From: DSNY01 sp037442465
GTDB taxonomy: Bacteria > Pseudomonadota > Gammaproteobacteria > Burkholderiales > Burkholderiaceae_F
NCBI GenBank assembly: GCA_037442465.1
Contig: JBBIQI010000001.1
Location: 10,906 to 74,905, forward strand
Length of the DNA stretch: 64,000 bases
Direction: 5' to 3'
Shown here: piece by piece, positions 23,989 to 33,202 of the stretch
How the letters are laid out: every line of letters begins with the position of its first letter
Position numbering within the stretch: position 1 is the first letter of the stretch
Notes under the pieces: generated by a model
The model's input: only the letters and a program-made list of their open reading frames with translations
What the model was told of the DNA's origin: nothing
Databases searched by the model: none
Made by a program: the position numbers and the translations under genes

Positions 23989-25260
23989 ATGCGTAGGCTC
24001 TGTTTCGTCGCCGCGCTGCTCGCCGCAGGCGCGGCGCAGGCGGCCGAGCCGATCCGGCTCGGCATGATCGAGGCGATGTCTGGACCGTTCGCCAACGCCG
24101 GCGAAGCGGTCGCGCGCAACCTGCGGTTTGCCATCGCGCGGGTCAATGCGCGCGGCGGCGTCAGATTGCCCGGCGGCGCGCGCCCATTGCGGCTCGAGGT
24201 GTACGACTCGAAAGGGCAGGCCGAAGAGGCCCTCGTGATGCTGCGGCGGGCGGCGGACGAACGCGTCACCGTCGTGATTCAGGGCAACAGCTCTGCGGTC
24301 GCGGGCGCGTTGATCGAGGCGATCAACCGGCACAACGAACGCGTCGGCGAACGTGACCCGGCCGCGCGGCTGCTGTTCCTGAACTACTCGGCGGTCGACC
24401 CGGCCCTGACCAACGAACGCTGCAGCTTCTGGCATTTCCGCTTCGACGCGCACGCCGGCATGCGCATGGCTGCGCTCGTGGACGTGCTTGCCGCCGACCG
24501 CGGCGTGCGCCGCGTCTACCTGCTGAACCAGGACTACAGCTTCGGCCGCGAGGTCGCGCGCAGCGCGCGCGAGCTGCTCGCGTTGCGCCGGCCGGACGTG
24601 CAGATCGTCGGTGACGAGCTGCATCCGATCGGGCGCGTACGAGACTTCGCGCCGTACGTCGCGAAAGTCAAGGCGAGCGGCGCGGACACGGTGATCACCG
24701 GCAACTGGGGCAACGATCTGACGCTGCTGGTGCGCGCCGCGCGCGAAGCGGGCCTCGACGCCGGCTTCTACACGTTCTACGGCAACGGGCTCGGCGCGCC
24801 GGCCGCGATCGGCGAAGCGGCGGTCGGGCGCGTGCGCGCGGTCGCCGAGTGGCACTACAACGCCGGCATCGACGCGATGGACGCGCTGTATGCCGAGTTT
24901 CGCCGGATGTACCCGGATCCGCGCGACGACTATTTCCAGGCGCGTATGGTGGTGATGATCGAGATGCTGACGCGCGCGATCGAGCGCGCCGGCCGCGTCG
25001 ACGCGCTGGCGATCGCCCGCGCGCTTGCGGGAATGCGCTTTGGTCCGCCCGAAGGCAATCCGCTCGGCGAGGTCCGGATGCGCGCCGACGACCATCAGTT
25101 GCTCGGACCGCTGTACGTCAGCGTGATGGAGCGTGCGGGCGCGCCGGGCGTGGCCCGCGACGTCGAAGGCAGCGGCTTCGGCTTCCGCACCGAGCGCTTC
25201 GTCGACGCCGGGCGCATGGCGGTGCCGCACCGCTGCGCGATGGTCCGCCCCGAGCGCTGA
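23989..25260 (+). CDS. Type-I periplasmic binding protein (LivK-like), orphan
   Basis: 423 residues. A Sec signal (MRRLCFVAALLAAGAAQAAE) is followed by the branched-chain amino acid/amide binding fold: IRLGMIEAMSGPFANAGEAV, VVIQGNSSAVAGALIEAINR, RVYLLNQDYSFGREVA. No permease or ATPase gene is adjacent, so it either serves a transporter encoded elsewhere or has a sensory role. A TACAAT -10-like sequence lies about 40 bases upstream. The ligand is unknown; the fold assignment is firm. Confidence 0.9.
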   Translation: MRRLCFVAALLAAGAAQAAEPIRLGMIEAMSGPFANAGEAVARNLRFAIARVNARGGVRLPGGARPLRLEVYDSKGQAEEALVMLRRAADERVTVVIQGNSSAVAGALIEAINRHNERVGERDPAARLLFLNYSAVDPALTNERCSFWHFRFDAHAGMRMAALVDVLAADRGVRRVYLLNQDYSFGREVARSARELLALRRPDVQIVGDELHPIGRVRDFAPYVAKVKASGADTVITGNWGNDLTLLVRAAREAGLDAGFYTFYGNGLGAPAAIGEAAVGRVRAVAEWHYNAGIDAMDALYAEFRRMYPDPRDDYFQARMVVMIEMLTRAIERAGRVDALAIARALAGMRFGPPEGNPLGEVRMRADDHQLLGPLYVSVMERAGAPGVARDVEGSGFGFRTERFVDAGRMAVPHRCAMVRPER

Positions 25261-25285
25261 AGGCCGCCTAGGGGCCGCGCTCCGG

Positions 25286-25291
25286 TATACT
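25286..25291 (+). promoter_or_regulatory. -10 element of the rpsO promoter
   Basis: TATACT 67 bases before the rpsO ATG. No good -35 is visible at the expected distance. The resulting leader of about 60 bases would be available for S15 autoregulation. Confidence 0.35.
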
Positions 25292-25357
25292 GCGCGGCTT
25301 CACGGCACGGCCTTCCTTCCGTGTCCGCGTGTCCACCGAAACACCGAAAGGGAAACC

Positions 25358-25627
25358 ATGGCAGTCGCAGACATCAAGAAGGGCGACATCGTCGCCAAAT
25401 TCCAGCGCAGCAAGTCGGATACGGGTTCGCCGGAAGTGCAGGTCGCGCTTCTGACGGCCCGCATCAACGAGTTGACCGAGCACTTCAAGACCCACGTCAA
25501 GGATCACCATTCCCGACGCGGGTTGCTCAAGATGGTCAGCCGGCGCCGCAAGCTGCTCGACTATCTGAAGGGCAAGAACCCCGAGGCGTACAAGGGGCTG
25601 ATCGACAGCCTCGGCCTACGCAAGTAG
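25358..25627 (+). CDS. rpsO: 30S ribosomal protein S15
   Basis: 89 residues, the standard length. It binds 16S rRNA early in small-subunit assembly and repressing its own mRNA is known in E. coli. Recognisable segments are SDTGSPEVQVALLTARINEL, HFKTHVKDHHSRRGLLKMVS and RRKLLDYLKG. GAAAGGGAAACC precedes the ATG. It is followed by a terminator-like hairpin and then pnp, as in many proteobacteria. Confidence 0.98.
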   Translation: MAVADIKKGDIVAKFQRSKSDTGSPEVQVALLTARINELTEHFKTHVKDHHSRRGLLKMVSRRRKLLDYLKGKNPEAYKGLIDSLGLRK

Positions 25628-25651
25628 TCGTGCCGATCGATCACGCAAGAA

Positions 25652-25685
25652 AGCCTGCGAGACACGACGCTCCGCGGGCTTTTTT
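25652..25685 (+). terminator. Intrinsic terminator between rpsO and pnp
   Basis: AGCCTGCG pairs with CGCGGGCT (8 pairs, one T-G) around a 13-base loop, followed immediately by a run of six T. It matches the position of the rpsO terminator in E. coli, where partial read-through feeds pnp. Confidence 0.75.
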
Positions 25686-25837
25686 GCTTGGCGGCTGCAC
25701 TGCGCGCCGCGCTATGGACGTAAGGCCGGGCCGATGCCCGGCCCAGTCGTCGATACCGCGGCGTGCCCGAAGGTCCGGCCGCTTGGCCGGACGCTGATGT
25801 CCCAGCGGCTGCGTTTTCAACGCGAAAGGAAACGCAA

Positions 25838-27970
25838 GTGTTCGAGAAAGTAACGAAGAGCTTCCAGTACGGGGCGCACACCGTCACGCTTGAAACGGGG
25901 GAGATCGCGCGGCAGGCCACCGGCGCGGTGCTCGTGTCGATGGACGATACGGTGGTGCTGGCGACGGTGGTCGCACGCACCGAAGCCAAGGCAGGCCAGG
26001 ACTTCTTTCCGCTGACCGTCGATTACGTGGAGAAGACCTACGCCGCCGGCCGCATTCCCGGCGGCTTCTTCAAGCGCGAGGGTCGCCCGTCGGAGAAGGA
26101 AACGCTGACCAGCCGCCTGATCGACCGGCCGATCCGGCCCCTGTTTCCGGACGGCTTTTTCAACGAAGTGCAGGTCGTGGTCCACGTGCTATCGGTGGAT
26201 CCGGAGATCGATCCGGACATCCCGGCGATGATCGGCGCGTCGGCGGCGCTGTCGGTGTCGGGCATCCCGTTCAAGGGCCCGATCGGCGCGGCGCGCGTCG
26301 GCTACGTCGACGGCCAGTACGTGCTGAACCCGACGGCGACCCAGCTCAAGAGCTCGAGGCTCGATCTCGTCGTCGCTGGCACCGAGCGCGCGGTGCTGAT
26401 GGTCGAGTCCGAAGCCGACCAGCTTCCGGAGGACGTGATGCTCGGCGCGGTGGTATTCGGCCATGAGCAGATGCAGGCGGCGATCAACGCCATCCACGAT
26501 CTGGTGCGCGATGCCGGCAAGCCGGCGTGGGACTGGAAGGCGCCGGAGAAGAACGAAGCGCTGATCGCCAAGGTGATTCAGATCGCCGGCGCCGAACTGC
26601 GCGCGGCCTATCAGATCCGCAGCAAGCAGGCGCGTACCCAGAAATTGCGCGAGATCTACGCGCTCGTCGACCGCAAGCTCGCCGAGGAGGCCGCCGCCGC
26701 CGGGCAGCCGGTCCCGGATGCCAACGCCGTCGGCGGCATCCTGTTCGACCTCGAAGCCAAGATCGTCCGCAGCCAGATCCTCGAAGGCGAGCCGCGCATC
26801 GACGGCCGCGACACGCGCACCGTGCGCCCGATCGAGATCCGGCTCGGTGTGCTGCCGCGCACGCACGGCTCGGCGCTGTTCACGCGCGGCGAGACCCAGG
26901 CGCTGGTGACTGCCACGCTCGGTACCAAGCAGGACGAGCAGATCATCGACGCGCTGATGGGCGAATACCGCGAGCGCTTCATGCTCCATTACAACATGCC
27001 GCCGTTCGCCACCGGCGAAACCGGCCGCGTCGGCGCGCCGAAGCGCCGCGAGATCGGGCACGGGCGGCTCGCCAAACGCGCGCTGGTCCGCTGCCTGCCG
27101 ACGGCCGACGAGTTCCAGTATTCGATCCGGGTCGTGTCCGAGATCACCGAGAGCAACGGTTCGTCGTCGATGGCGTCGGTTTGCGGCGGCTGTCTGGCGC
27201 TGATGGATGCCGGCGTACCGATGAAGGCGCACGTGGCCGGCGTGGCGATGGGCCTGATCAAGGAAGGCAACAAGTTCGCGGTGCTGACCGACATCCTCGG
27301 CGACGAGGACCACCTCGGCGACATGGACTTCAAGGTCGCAGGAACCGCCGCCGGGATCACGGCGCTGCAGATGGACATCAAGATCGAGGGCATCACCCGC
27401 GAGATCATGCAGGTCGCGCTCGCGCAGGCCAAGGAGGGCCGTATGCACATCCTGCAGAAAATGCAGGACGCGATGGGCACGCCGCGGTCCGAGCTGTCGG
27501 CTTTCGCGCCCAGGCTGATCAAGATGAAGATCAATCCCGAAAAGATCCGCGACGTCATCGGCAAGGGCGGCGCGGTCATTCGCGCGCTGACCGAGGAGAC
27601 CGGCACGCAGATCGACATCGAGGACGACGGTACCGTGATCATCGCCAGCGTCGATCTGGAAAAGGGCCGCGAGGCCGAACGGCGCATTCGCGAGCTCACC
27701 GCGGAAGTCGAAGTCGGCAAGATCTACGACGGCACCGTGCTGAGGCTGCTGGACTTCGGCGCGATCGTGCAGATCCTTCCGGGGCGCGACGGTCTGCTGC
27801 ACATCTCGCAGATCGCCAACGAGCGCGTGAACCAGGTCAGCGACTACCTGAAGGAAGGTCAGGCGATCAAGGTCAAGGTGCTCGAGGCCGACGAAAAGGG
27901 CCGGCTGCGGCTGTCGATGAAGGCGGCCGCTGCCGAGCTCGAAGGGCAGCAGACCCAGCAGGCGCAGTAA
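25838..27970 (+). CDS. pnp: Polyribonucleotide nucleotidyltransferase (PNPase)
   Basis: 710 residues from a GTG with AAAGGA seven bases upstream, giving VFEKVTKSFQYGAHTVTLET and matching the usual 711-residue length. It is a 3'-5' phosphorolytic exoribonuclease of the degradosome. Two RNase PH domains (about 12-145 and 320-455), an alpha-helical linker, a KH domain (about 550-610, IRDVIGKGGAVIRALTEETG) and an S1 domain (about 620-690, GTVLRLLDFGAIVQILPGRD) are all visible. The 150-base leader after the rpsO terminator could carry the RNase III-type autoregulation known in E. coli, but I did not identify it. Confidence 0.97.
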   Translation: MFEKVTKSFQYGAHTVTLETGEIARQATGAVLVSMDDTVVLATVVARTEAKAGQDFFPLTVDYVEKTYAAGRIPGGFFKREGRPSEKETLTSRLIDRPIRPLFPDGFFNEVQVVVHVLSVDPEIDPDIPAMIGASAALSVSGIPFKGPIGAARVGYVDGQYVLNPTATQLKSSRLDLVVAGTERAVLMVESEADQLPEDVMLGAVVFGHEQMQAAINAIHDLVRDAGKPAWDWKAPEKNEALIAKVIQIAGAELRAAYQIRSKQARTQKLREIYALVDRKLAEEAAAAGQPVPDANAVGGILFDLEAKIVRSQILEGEPRIDGRDTRTVRPIEIRLGVLPRTHGSALFTRGETQALVTATLGTKQDEQIIDALMGEYRERFMLHYNMPPFATGETGRVGAPKRREIGHGRLAKRALVRCLPTADEFQYSIRVVSEITESNGSSSMASVCGGCLALMDAGVPMKAHVAGVAMGLIKEGNKFAVLTDILGDEDHLGDMDFKVAGTAAGITALQMDIKIEGITREIMQVALAQAKEGRMHILQKMQDAMGTPRSELSAFAPRLIKMKINPEKIRDVIGKGGAVIRALTEETGTQIDIEDDGTVIIASVDLEKGREAERRIRELTAEVEVGKIYDGTVLRLLDFGAIVQILPGRDGLLHISQIANERVNQVSDYLKEGQAIKVKVLEADEKGRLRLSMKAAAAELEGQQTQQAQ

Positions 27971-27977
27971 GCCGCCG

Positions 27978-28000
27978 GCCCCGCCCAGTGCGGGCGGGGC
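27978..28000 (+). terminator. Terminator-like hairpin after pnp
   Basis: GCCCCGCCC-AGTGC-GGGCGGGGC, a perfect 9-base GC stem eight bases after the pnp stop and 11 bases before the next ATG. With no T-tract it may protect the pnp 3' end or lower downstream expression. Confidence 0.45.
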
Positions 28001-28010
28001 GTCTCGCACC

Positions 28011-29018
28011 ATGCGCGCCGTTGAAATCAGTCGTCCCGGCGGACCCGAGGTCCTGCAGCTCGTCGAGCGGCCGCGGCCGCAGCCGCGCGCGGGAGAAGCG
28101 CTCGTGCGCGTGCACGCCGCCGGCATCAACCGGCCCGACGTGCTCCAGCGCAAGGGCGGCTACCCGCCGCCGCCGGGCGCCTCCGATCTGCCGGGGCTGG
28201 AGATCGCCGGCGTGATCGAAGAGGGTGACCTGCCCGGCAGCGGCTTCGAGATCGGCGACGCCGTGTGCGGACTGGTCACCGGCGGCGGCTACGCGGAGTA
28301 CTGCGTGGTTCCGGTCGGACAATTGCTGCCGGTGCCGCGCGGGCTTGCCTTCGCGGAAGCGGCGGGGCTGCCCGAGACGTTCTTCACGGTCTGGAGCAAC
28401 GTCTTCGATCGCGCACAGCTCGCCCCGGGCGAGACGTTGCTCGTGCAGGGCGGCACCAGCGGCATCGGCGTGGCGGCGATCCAGCTTGCGGTCGCGCTCG
28501 GACACTCGGTCTATGCGACCGCGGGCACCGAAGAGAAGTGCCGTGCGATCACCGCGCTCGGTGCGGCGCGCGCGATCAACTATCGCCACGAGGACTTCGG
28601 CGCGATCGTCAAGGACGTCACCGGCGGCCGCGGCGTCGACGTGATCCTCGACATGGTCGGGGGCGATTACGTCGCGCGCGAGATCGCATGTCTTGCCGAG
28701 GACGGTCGGCTCGTCCTGATCGCGCTGCTCGGCGGCGCGCGCGCCGGTGTGGACTTGTCCGTCGTGCTGCGGCGGCGGCTGACGATCACCGCGTCGACCT
28801 TGCGGCCGCGGCCGGTCGAGTTCAAGGCCGCGATCGCGCGCCGGCTGCGTGGAATCGTCTGGCCATTGATCGAGGCGGGCCGGGTCAAGCCGATGCTGTT
28901 CAAGACGTTCGAGCTGCATGAGGCCGCCGCCGCGCACGCACTGATGGAGTCGAGCCAGCACATCGGCAAGATCGTGCTGGCCGTGACCGACCAAGCCTCG
29001 GTCCGGCCACGCGGCTGA
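28011..29018 (+). CDS. NAD(P)H:quinone oxidoreductase, zeta-crystallin/PIG3-like MDR
   Basis: 335 residues of the zinc-free medium-chain dehydrogenase/reductase type. The N-terminal GroES-like part includes HAAGINRPDVLQRKGGYPPP and PGLEIAGVI. The NADPH-binding Rossmann motif is LVQGGTSGIGVAAIQLAVAL, and the C-terminal ending AHALMESSQHIGKIVLAV is typical. The likely reaction is one-electron or hydride reduction of quinones in the cytoplasm. It is regularly found between pnp and tpiA in Burkholderiales. The physiological substrate is unproven. Confidence 0.9.
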   Translation: MRAVEISRPGGPEVLQLVERPRPQPRAGEALVRVHAAGINRPDVLQRKGGYPPPPGASDLPGLEIAGVIEEGDLPGSGFEIGDAVCGLVTGGGYAEYCVVPVGQLLPVPRGLAFAEAAGLPETFFTVWSNVFDRAQLAPGETLLVQGGTSGIGVAAIQLAVALGHSVYATAGTEEKCRAITALGAARAINYRHEDFGAIVKDVTGGRGVDVILDMVGGDYVAREIACLAEDGRLVLIALLGGARAGVDLSVVLRRRLTITASTLRPRPVEFKAAIARRLRGIVWPLIEAGRVKPMLFKTFELHEAAAAHALMESSQHIGKIVLAVTDQASVRPRG

Positions 29019-29067
29019 GCACACGAGCGATCCGTAGAATTCGACGCTTTTTCCCGCATCGAAACCC

Positions 29068-29829
29068 ATGTCCACCCGCCGCCCACTGGTTGCCGCCAAC
29101 TGGAAGATGAACGGCTCGATCGCCGCCAACGAGCGCTGGCTCGCCGATTTCCGAGCCGGCGCGGCGCGGCTGGGTTGCGACGTCGTCGTCTGCGCGCCGT
29201 ATCCGTACCTGGCGCAACTTTGGGTCGGATTGAAGGACACGCCGGCCGAAGCCGGCGCACAGGATCTGAGCGAACATCGTGCCGGCGCCTATACGGGCGA
29301 CGTGGCGGGCGAAATGCTGGTGGACGTGGGCTGCCGCTGGGTGATCGTCGGCCACTCGGAGCGGCGCGCGCTGCACGGCGAGTCGAACGAACGCGTGGCG
29401 GCCAAGGTCCGGCGTGCGCTCGACGCGGGCTTGCGGCCGATCGTATGCATCGGCGAGACGCTCGCGGAACGCGAGGCGGGTCGCACTCACGATGTCGTGC
29501 GGGCGCAGCTCGATGCCGTGCTGGCCGCCGTCGGTGCGGCCGCGCTCACGCGCGGCGCGATCGCGTACGAACCGGTGTGGGCGATCGGCACCGGGCGGAC
29601 GGCCACGCCCGCGCAGGCGCAGGAGGTCCAGCGCTCGATCCGTGCGCAGCTCGCAGCGGCCGATCCGGACGCGGCCGGCACGGTGCGCGTGCTGTACGGC
29701 GGCAGCGTCAAGCCGGCCAACGCCGCGGAACTGTTTGCGCAGCCCGACATCGACGGCGGACTGATCGGCGGTGCGTCGCTCGTCGCGCAGGATTTCCTGA
29801 ACATCTGCGCGGCTGCGCGCAGCGGATGA
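29068..29829 (+). CDS. tpiA: Triosephosphate isomerase
   Basis: 253 residues, the usual length. It interconverts dihydroxyacetone phosphate and glyceraldehyde 3-phosphate. The catalytic residues are present: Asn and Lys in AANWKMNGS, His in VIVGHSERR, Glu in YEPVWAIGTGRTA; phosphate-gripping YGGSVKPANA and GGLIGGASL follow. A TAGAAT -10-like sequence (29035-29040) lies just upstream. secG follows after 19 bases. Confidence 0.97.
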   Translation: MSTRRPLVAANWKMNGSIAANERWLADFRAGAARLGCDVVVCAPYPYLAQLWVGLKDTPAEAGAQDLSEHRAGAYTGDVAGEMLVDVGCRWVIVGHSERRALHGESNERVAAKVRRALDAGLRPIVCIGETLAEREAGRTHDVVRAQLDAVLAAVGAAALTRGAIAYEPVWAIGTGRTATPAQAQEVQRSIRAQLAAADPDAAGTVRVLYGGSVKPANAAELFAQPDIDGGLIGGASLVAQDFLNICAAARSG

Positions 29830-29848
29830 CATTCAAGAGGGTATCGAT

Positions 29849-30220
29849 ATGGCCTGGTTGACCACGTTGCTGATCGTGATACAGGTGCTGTGCGCGATCG
29901 CGATCATCATCCTCGTGCTTCTGCAGCACGGCAAAGGCGCCGACATGGGCGCGGCTTTCGGCAGCGGCGCCTCGGGCAGCCTGTTCGGTGCGACCGGCTC
30001 GGCGAACTTCCTGTCGCGCAGTACGGGCATTCTGGCGGCGGTGTTTTTCGTCGCCACGCTCGGCCTCGCGTATTCAGCGACCGCCGTGCGCGCGCCGCAG
30101 GCCGAAGGCGGCGTGATGGGCACGATGCCGAAGTCGGACGCGGGCAAGGACACGGGCAAGGACGTCCCCGCACCGGCGTCCAAGGCCGACAGCGGCAAGG
30201 CCGGCGACATTCCCAAGTGA
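29849..30220 (+). CDS. secG: Preprotein translocase subunit SecG
   Basis: 123 residues; accessory membrane subunit of SecYEG. Helix 1 (LLIVIQVLCAIAIIILVLLQ) is followed by the conserved cytoplasmic loop HGKGADMGAAFGSGASGSLF and FLSRSTGILAAVFFVATLGL for helix 2. The C-terminal 35 residues are Lys/Asp/Ala-rich and low in complexity, as in other betaproteobacterial SecG. The tpiA-secG-tRNA-Leu-nuoA order is a conserved arrangement. Confidence 0.95.
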   Translation: MAWLTTLLIVIQVLCAIAIIILVLLQHGKGADMGAAFGSGASGSLFGATGSANFLSRSTGILAAVFFVATLGLAYSATAVRAPQAEGGVMGTMPKSDAGKDTGKDVPAPASKADSGKAGDIPK

Positions 30221-30279
30221 GCTCCTGGCGCGCGAGCGCGGCGCGTGCCTCGTCGTATCCAGTAGAATCCGCGCGATTT

Positions 30280-30364
30280 GCCGACGTGGTGGAATTGGTA
30301 GACACACCATCTTGAGGGGGTGGCGGCGCAAGCCGTGTGAGTTCGAGTCTCACCGTCGGCACCA
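30280..30364 (+). tRNA. tRNA-Leu (anticodon GAG)
   Basis: 85 nucleotides with encoded CCA. Acceptor GCCGACG pairs with CGTCGGC; the D arm is GTGGAATTGGTAGACAC; the anticodon stem CCATC/GGTGG encloses the loop TTGAGGG, giving anticodon GAG, which reads CUC and CUU. A class II variable arm follows (CGGCGCAAGCCGT), then a T arm GTGAG-TTCGAGT-CTCAC. A TAGAAT -10-like element sits at 30263-30268. Confidence 0.97.
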
Positions 30365-30490
30365 TCCGCGCGATCCTGCGGCCTCGCGGAGCGCGCTTCG
30401 GGGCGAGTGACGGCGTACGCGTTCAGCGCGGCGCAGCCGCAGCCGCGAACCAGCCAGCGAGCCACTGAACCAGGAAGCGGAACGGCCAGC

Positions 30491-30856
30491 ATGGATCTCG
30501 AGTCTTACGTACCGGTTCTGCTGTTCATCCTGGTCGGCATCGCTGTGGGGGCGGGGCCGCTCGTGATCGGCGCGTTGCTCGGGCCGCGCCGGCCCGATCC
30601 GGAAAAGCTCTCACCCTACGAATGCGGCTTCGAAGCGTTCGAGGACGCGCGCATGAAGTTCGACGTGCGCTATTACCTGGTCGCGATCCTGTTCATCCTT
30701 TTCGATCTCGAGATCGCCTTCCTGTTTCCGTGGGCGGCCGTGCTCGGCGATCTGCCGGCGTGGGGCCCGGCCTTCTGGTCGATGATGGTGTTCCTCGCGA
30801 TCCTGACGGTCGGCTTCGTCTACGAGTGGAAAAAGGGCGCGCTGGACTGGGAGTAG
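30491..30856 (+). CDS. nuoA: NADH-quinone oxidoreductase subunit A
   Basis: 121 residues; membrane-arm subunit at the junction with the hydrophilic arm of complex I. Three helices are visible, with the conserved loop SPYECGFEAFEDARMKFDVR between helices 1 and 2 and the acidic FDLEIAFLFPW. The start chosen is MDLESYVPVLLF; the frame is open upstream, but that part is polar and atypical. First gene of the 14-gene nuo operon. Confidence 0.95.
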   Translation: MDLESYVPVLLFILVGIAVGAGPLVIGALLGPRRPDPEKLSPYECGFEAFEDARMKFDVRYYLVAILFILFDLEIAFLFPWAAVLGDLPAWGPAFWSMMVFLAILTVGFVYEWKKGALDWE

Positions 30857-30873
30857 TCGGGCAGGGAGGCACC

Positions 30874-31350
30874 ATGGGCATCGAAGGCGTGCTGAACGAA
30901 GGCTTCGTCACCACCAGCGTCGACAAGCTGATCAACTGGAGCAAGACCGGGTCGATGTGGCCGATGACCTTCGGGCTCGCCTGCTGCGCGGTCGAAATGA
31001 TGCATGCCGGCGCGTCGCGCTACGACCTGGATCGCTTTGGCGTGATGTTCCGGCCGAGCCCGCGCCAGTCCGACGTGATGATCGTCGCCGGAACCCTGTG
31101 CAACAAGATGGCGCCGGCGCTGCGCAAGGTCTACGACCAGATGGCCGAGCCGCGCTGGGTCATCAGCATGGGCTCGTGTGCCAACGGCGGCGGCTACTAC
31201 CACTACTCCTACTCGGTCGTGCGCGGCTGCGACCGCATCGTGCCGGTCGACGTCTACGTGCCGGGCTGCCCGCCGACGGCCGAGGCGCTGATCTACGGGA
31301 TCATCCAGCTGCAGAACAAGATTCGCCGCACGAACACGATTGCCCGTTGA
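30874..31350 (+). CDS. nuoB: NADH-quinone oxidoreductase subunit B
   Basis: 158 residues; carries the N2 [4Fe-4S] cluster that hands electrons to quinone. Ligands are the adjacent Cys37-Cys38 (GLACCAVEMM), Cys102 (MGSCANGG) and Cys132 (VPGCPPTAEAL). The surrounding sequence is highly conserved. Preceded by GGGAGGCACC and 17 bases after nuoA. Confidence 0.98.
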   Translation: MGIEGVLNEGFVTTSVDKLINWSKTGSMWPMTFGLACCAVEMMHAGASRYDLDRFGVMFRPSPRQSDVMIVAGTLCNKMAPALRKVYDQMAEPRWVISMGSCANGGGYYHYSYSVVRGCDRIVPVDVYVPGCPPTAEALIYGIIQLQNKIRRTNTIAR

Positions 31351-31362
31351 CTTTCGCACGCG

Positions 31363-31956
31363 ATGACACGACTCGAAACCCTGGCCGCGAATCTGAAGGC
31401 CGCGCTCGGCGAGCGCATCGCCGACATGACGATCGCGCTCGGCGAGATCACGATCGTCGTGCGCGCCGCCGATCACCTCGCGGTCGCGCGCACGCTGCGC
31501 GACGACGAGCGCCTGAGGTTCGAGCAGTGCATCGATCTGGCCGGCGTCGATTACCTGCACTACGGTGACGGCGCGTGGGACGGCCCGCGCTTCGCGGTCG
31601 TCATGCATCTGTTGTCGGTGTCGCACAACTGGCGCGTGCGCGTGCGCACGTTCTGCCCGGACGACGAACTGCCGCTGGTCGACTCGGTGACCGGCATCTG
31701 GCCTTCGGCCGGCTGGTTCGAGCGCGAGGCCTTCGACCTGTACGGCATCGTGTTCGAAGGCCACGCCGACCTGCGGCGCATCCTGACCGATTACGGCTTC
31801 GTCGGTCATCCGTTCCGCAAGGACTTTCCGATCTCGGGCTATGTCGAGATGCGCTACGACCCCGAGCAGCGGCGCGTGGTGTACCAGCCGGTGACGATCG
31901 AGCCGCGCGAAGTGACGCCACGAGTCATCCGCGAAGAGAACTACGGCCGTGGCTGA
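31363..31956 (+). CDS. nuoC: NADH-quinone oxidoreductase subunit C
   Basis: 197 residues of the 30-kDa subunit in the Q-module of the hydrophilic arm. The family signature WFEREAFDLYGIVFEGHADL and RRILTDYGFVGHPFRKDFP are complete. It is separate from nuoD, unlike the E. coli nuoCD fusion, and overlaps it by eight bases. Confidence 0.97.
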   Translation: MTRLETLAANLKAALGERIADMTIALGEITIVVRAADHLAVARTLRDDERLRFEQCIDLAGVDYLHYGDGAWDGPRFAVVMHLLSVSHNWRVRVRTFCPDDELPLVDSVTGIWPSAGWFEREAFDLYGIVFEGHADLRRILTDYGFVGHPFRKDFPISGYVEMRYDPEQRRVVYQPVTIEPREVTPRVIREENYGRG

Positions 31957-33202
31957 GATCAGAAACTACACGCTCAATTTTGGCCCGCAGCATCCGGCGG
32001 CGCATGGGGTGCTGCGGCTGGTGCTCGAACTCGACGGCGAAGTGATCCAGCGCGCCGACCCGCACATCGGGCTGCTGCATCGGGCGACCGAGAAGCTCGC
32101 CGAGACGCGCACGTACATCCAGTCGGTGCCTTACATGGACCGGCTCGATTACGTGTCGATGATGTGCAACGAGCACGCCTACGTGATGGCGATCGAGAAG
32201 CTCGCCGGCATCGAAGTGCCGCTGCGCGCGCAGTACATCCGCGTGATGTTCGACGAGATCACGCGACTGCTGAACCACCTGCTGTGGATCGGCGCGCACG
32301 GGCTGGATGTCGGCGCGATGGCGGTGTTCCTGTACGCCTTTCGCGAGCGCGAAGACCTGATGGACATGTACGAGGCGGTCTCCGGCGCCCGCATGCACGC
32401 GGCGTATTACCGCCCGGGCGGCGTGTATCGCGACCTGCCCGACCGCATGCCGCAGTACCAGCCGTCGAAGTATCGCAGCGCGAAGGAAACGGCGCGGCTG
32501 AACGAGAACCGCCAGGGTTCGCTGCTCGACTTCATCGAGGACTTCACCAACCGCTTCCCCAAGTACGTCGACGAATACGAGACGCTGCTGACCGACAACC
32601 GGATCTGGAAGCAGCGGCTCGTGGGCATCGGCGTCGTTTCTCCCGAGCGCGCGCTCGCGCTGGGTTTCACCGGGCCGATGCTGCGCGGCTCCGGCGTCGA
32701 GTGGGACCTGCGCAAGAAACAGCCGTACGAGGTCTACGACCTCGTGCAGTTCGACGTTCCGGTCGGCAAGAACGGCGACTCGTACGACCGCTATCTCGTG
32801 CGCATGGAGGAGATGCGGCAGAGCAACCGCATCATCAGGCAATGCGTCGAGTGGCTGCGCAACAACCCGGGTCCGGTCATGACCGACGACCACAAGATCG
32901 CGCCGCCGGCGCGCGTCGACATGAAATCGAACATGGAGGAGCTGATCCACCACTTCAAGCTCTTTACCGAGGGTATGCACGTGCCGGCCGGGGAGGCATA
33001 CGCCGCGGTCGAGCACCCGAAAGGCGAGTTCGGCATCTACCTGATCTCGGACGGCGCCAACAAGCCGTACCGGATGAAGATCCGCGCCCCCGGCTTCGCG
33101 CATCTGCAGGCGCTCGACGAGATGGCGCGCGGGCATATGCTCGCCGACGCGGTCGCCATCATCGGCACGCAGGACATCGTGTTCGGGGAGATCGACCGAT
33201 GA
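31949..33202 (+). CDS. nuoD: NADH-quinone oxidoreductase subunit D
   Basis: 417 residues, GTG start inside the end of nuoC. The 49-kDa subunit forms the quinone pocket with NuoB. FGPQHPAAHGVLRLVLELDG carries the conserved His residues near the quinone head group, and the C-terminus ends DIVFGEIDR as expected. It is homologous to hydrogenase large subunits but lacks their Ni ligands, as usual. Overlaps nuoE by four bases. Confidence 0.97.
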   Translation: MAEIRNYTLNFGPQHPAAHGVLRLVLELDGEVIQRADPHIGLLHRATEKLAETRTYIQSVPYMDRLDYVSMMCNEHAYVMAIEKLAGIEVPLRAQYIRVMFDEITRLLNHLLWIGAHGLDVGAMAVFLYAFREREDLMDMYEAVSGARMHAAYYRPGGVYRDLPDRMPQYQPSKYRSAKETARLNENRQGSLLDFIEDFTNRFPKYVDEYETLLTDNRIWKQRLVGIGVVSPERALALGFTGPMLRGSGVEWDLRKKQPYEVYDLVQFDVPVGKNGDSYDRYLVRMEEMRQSNRIIRQCVEWLRNNPGPVMTDDHKIAPPARVDMKSNMEELIHHFKLFTEGMHVPAGEAYAAVEHPKGEFGIYLISDGANKPYRMKIRAPGFAHLQALDEMARGHMLADAVAIIGTQDIVFGEIDR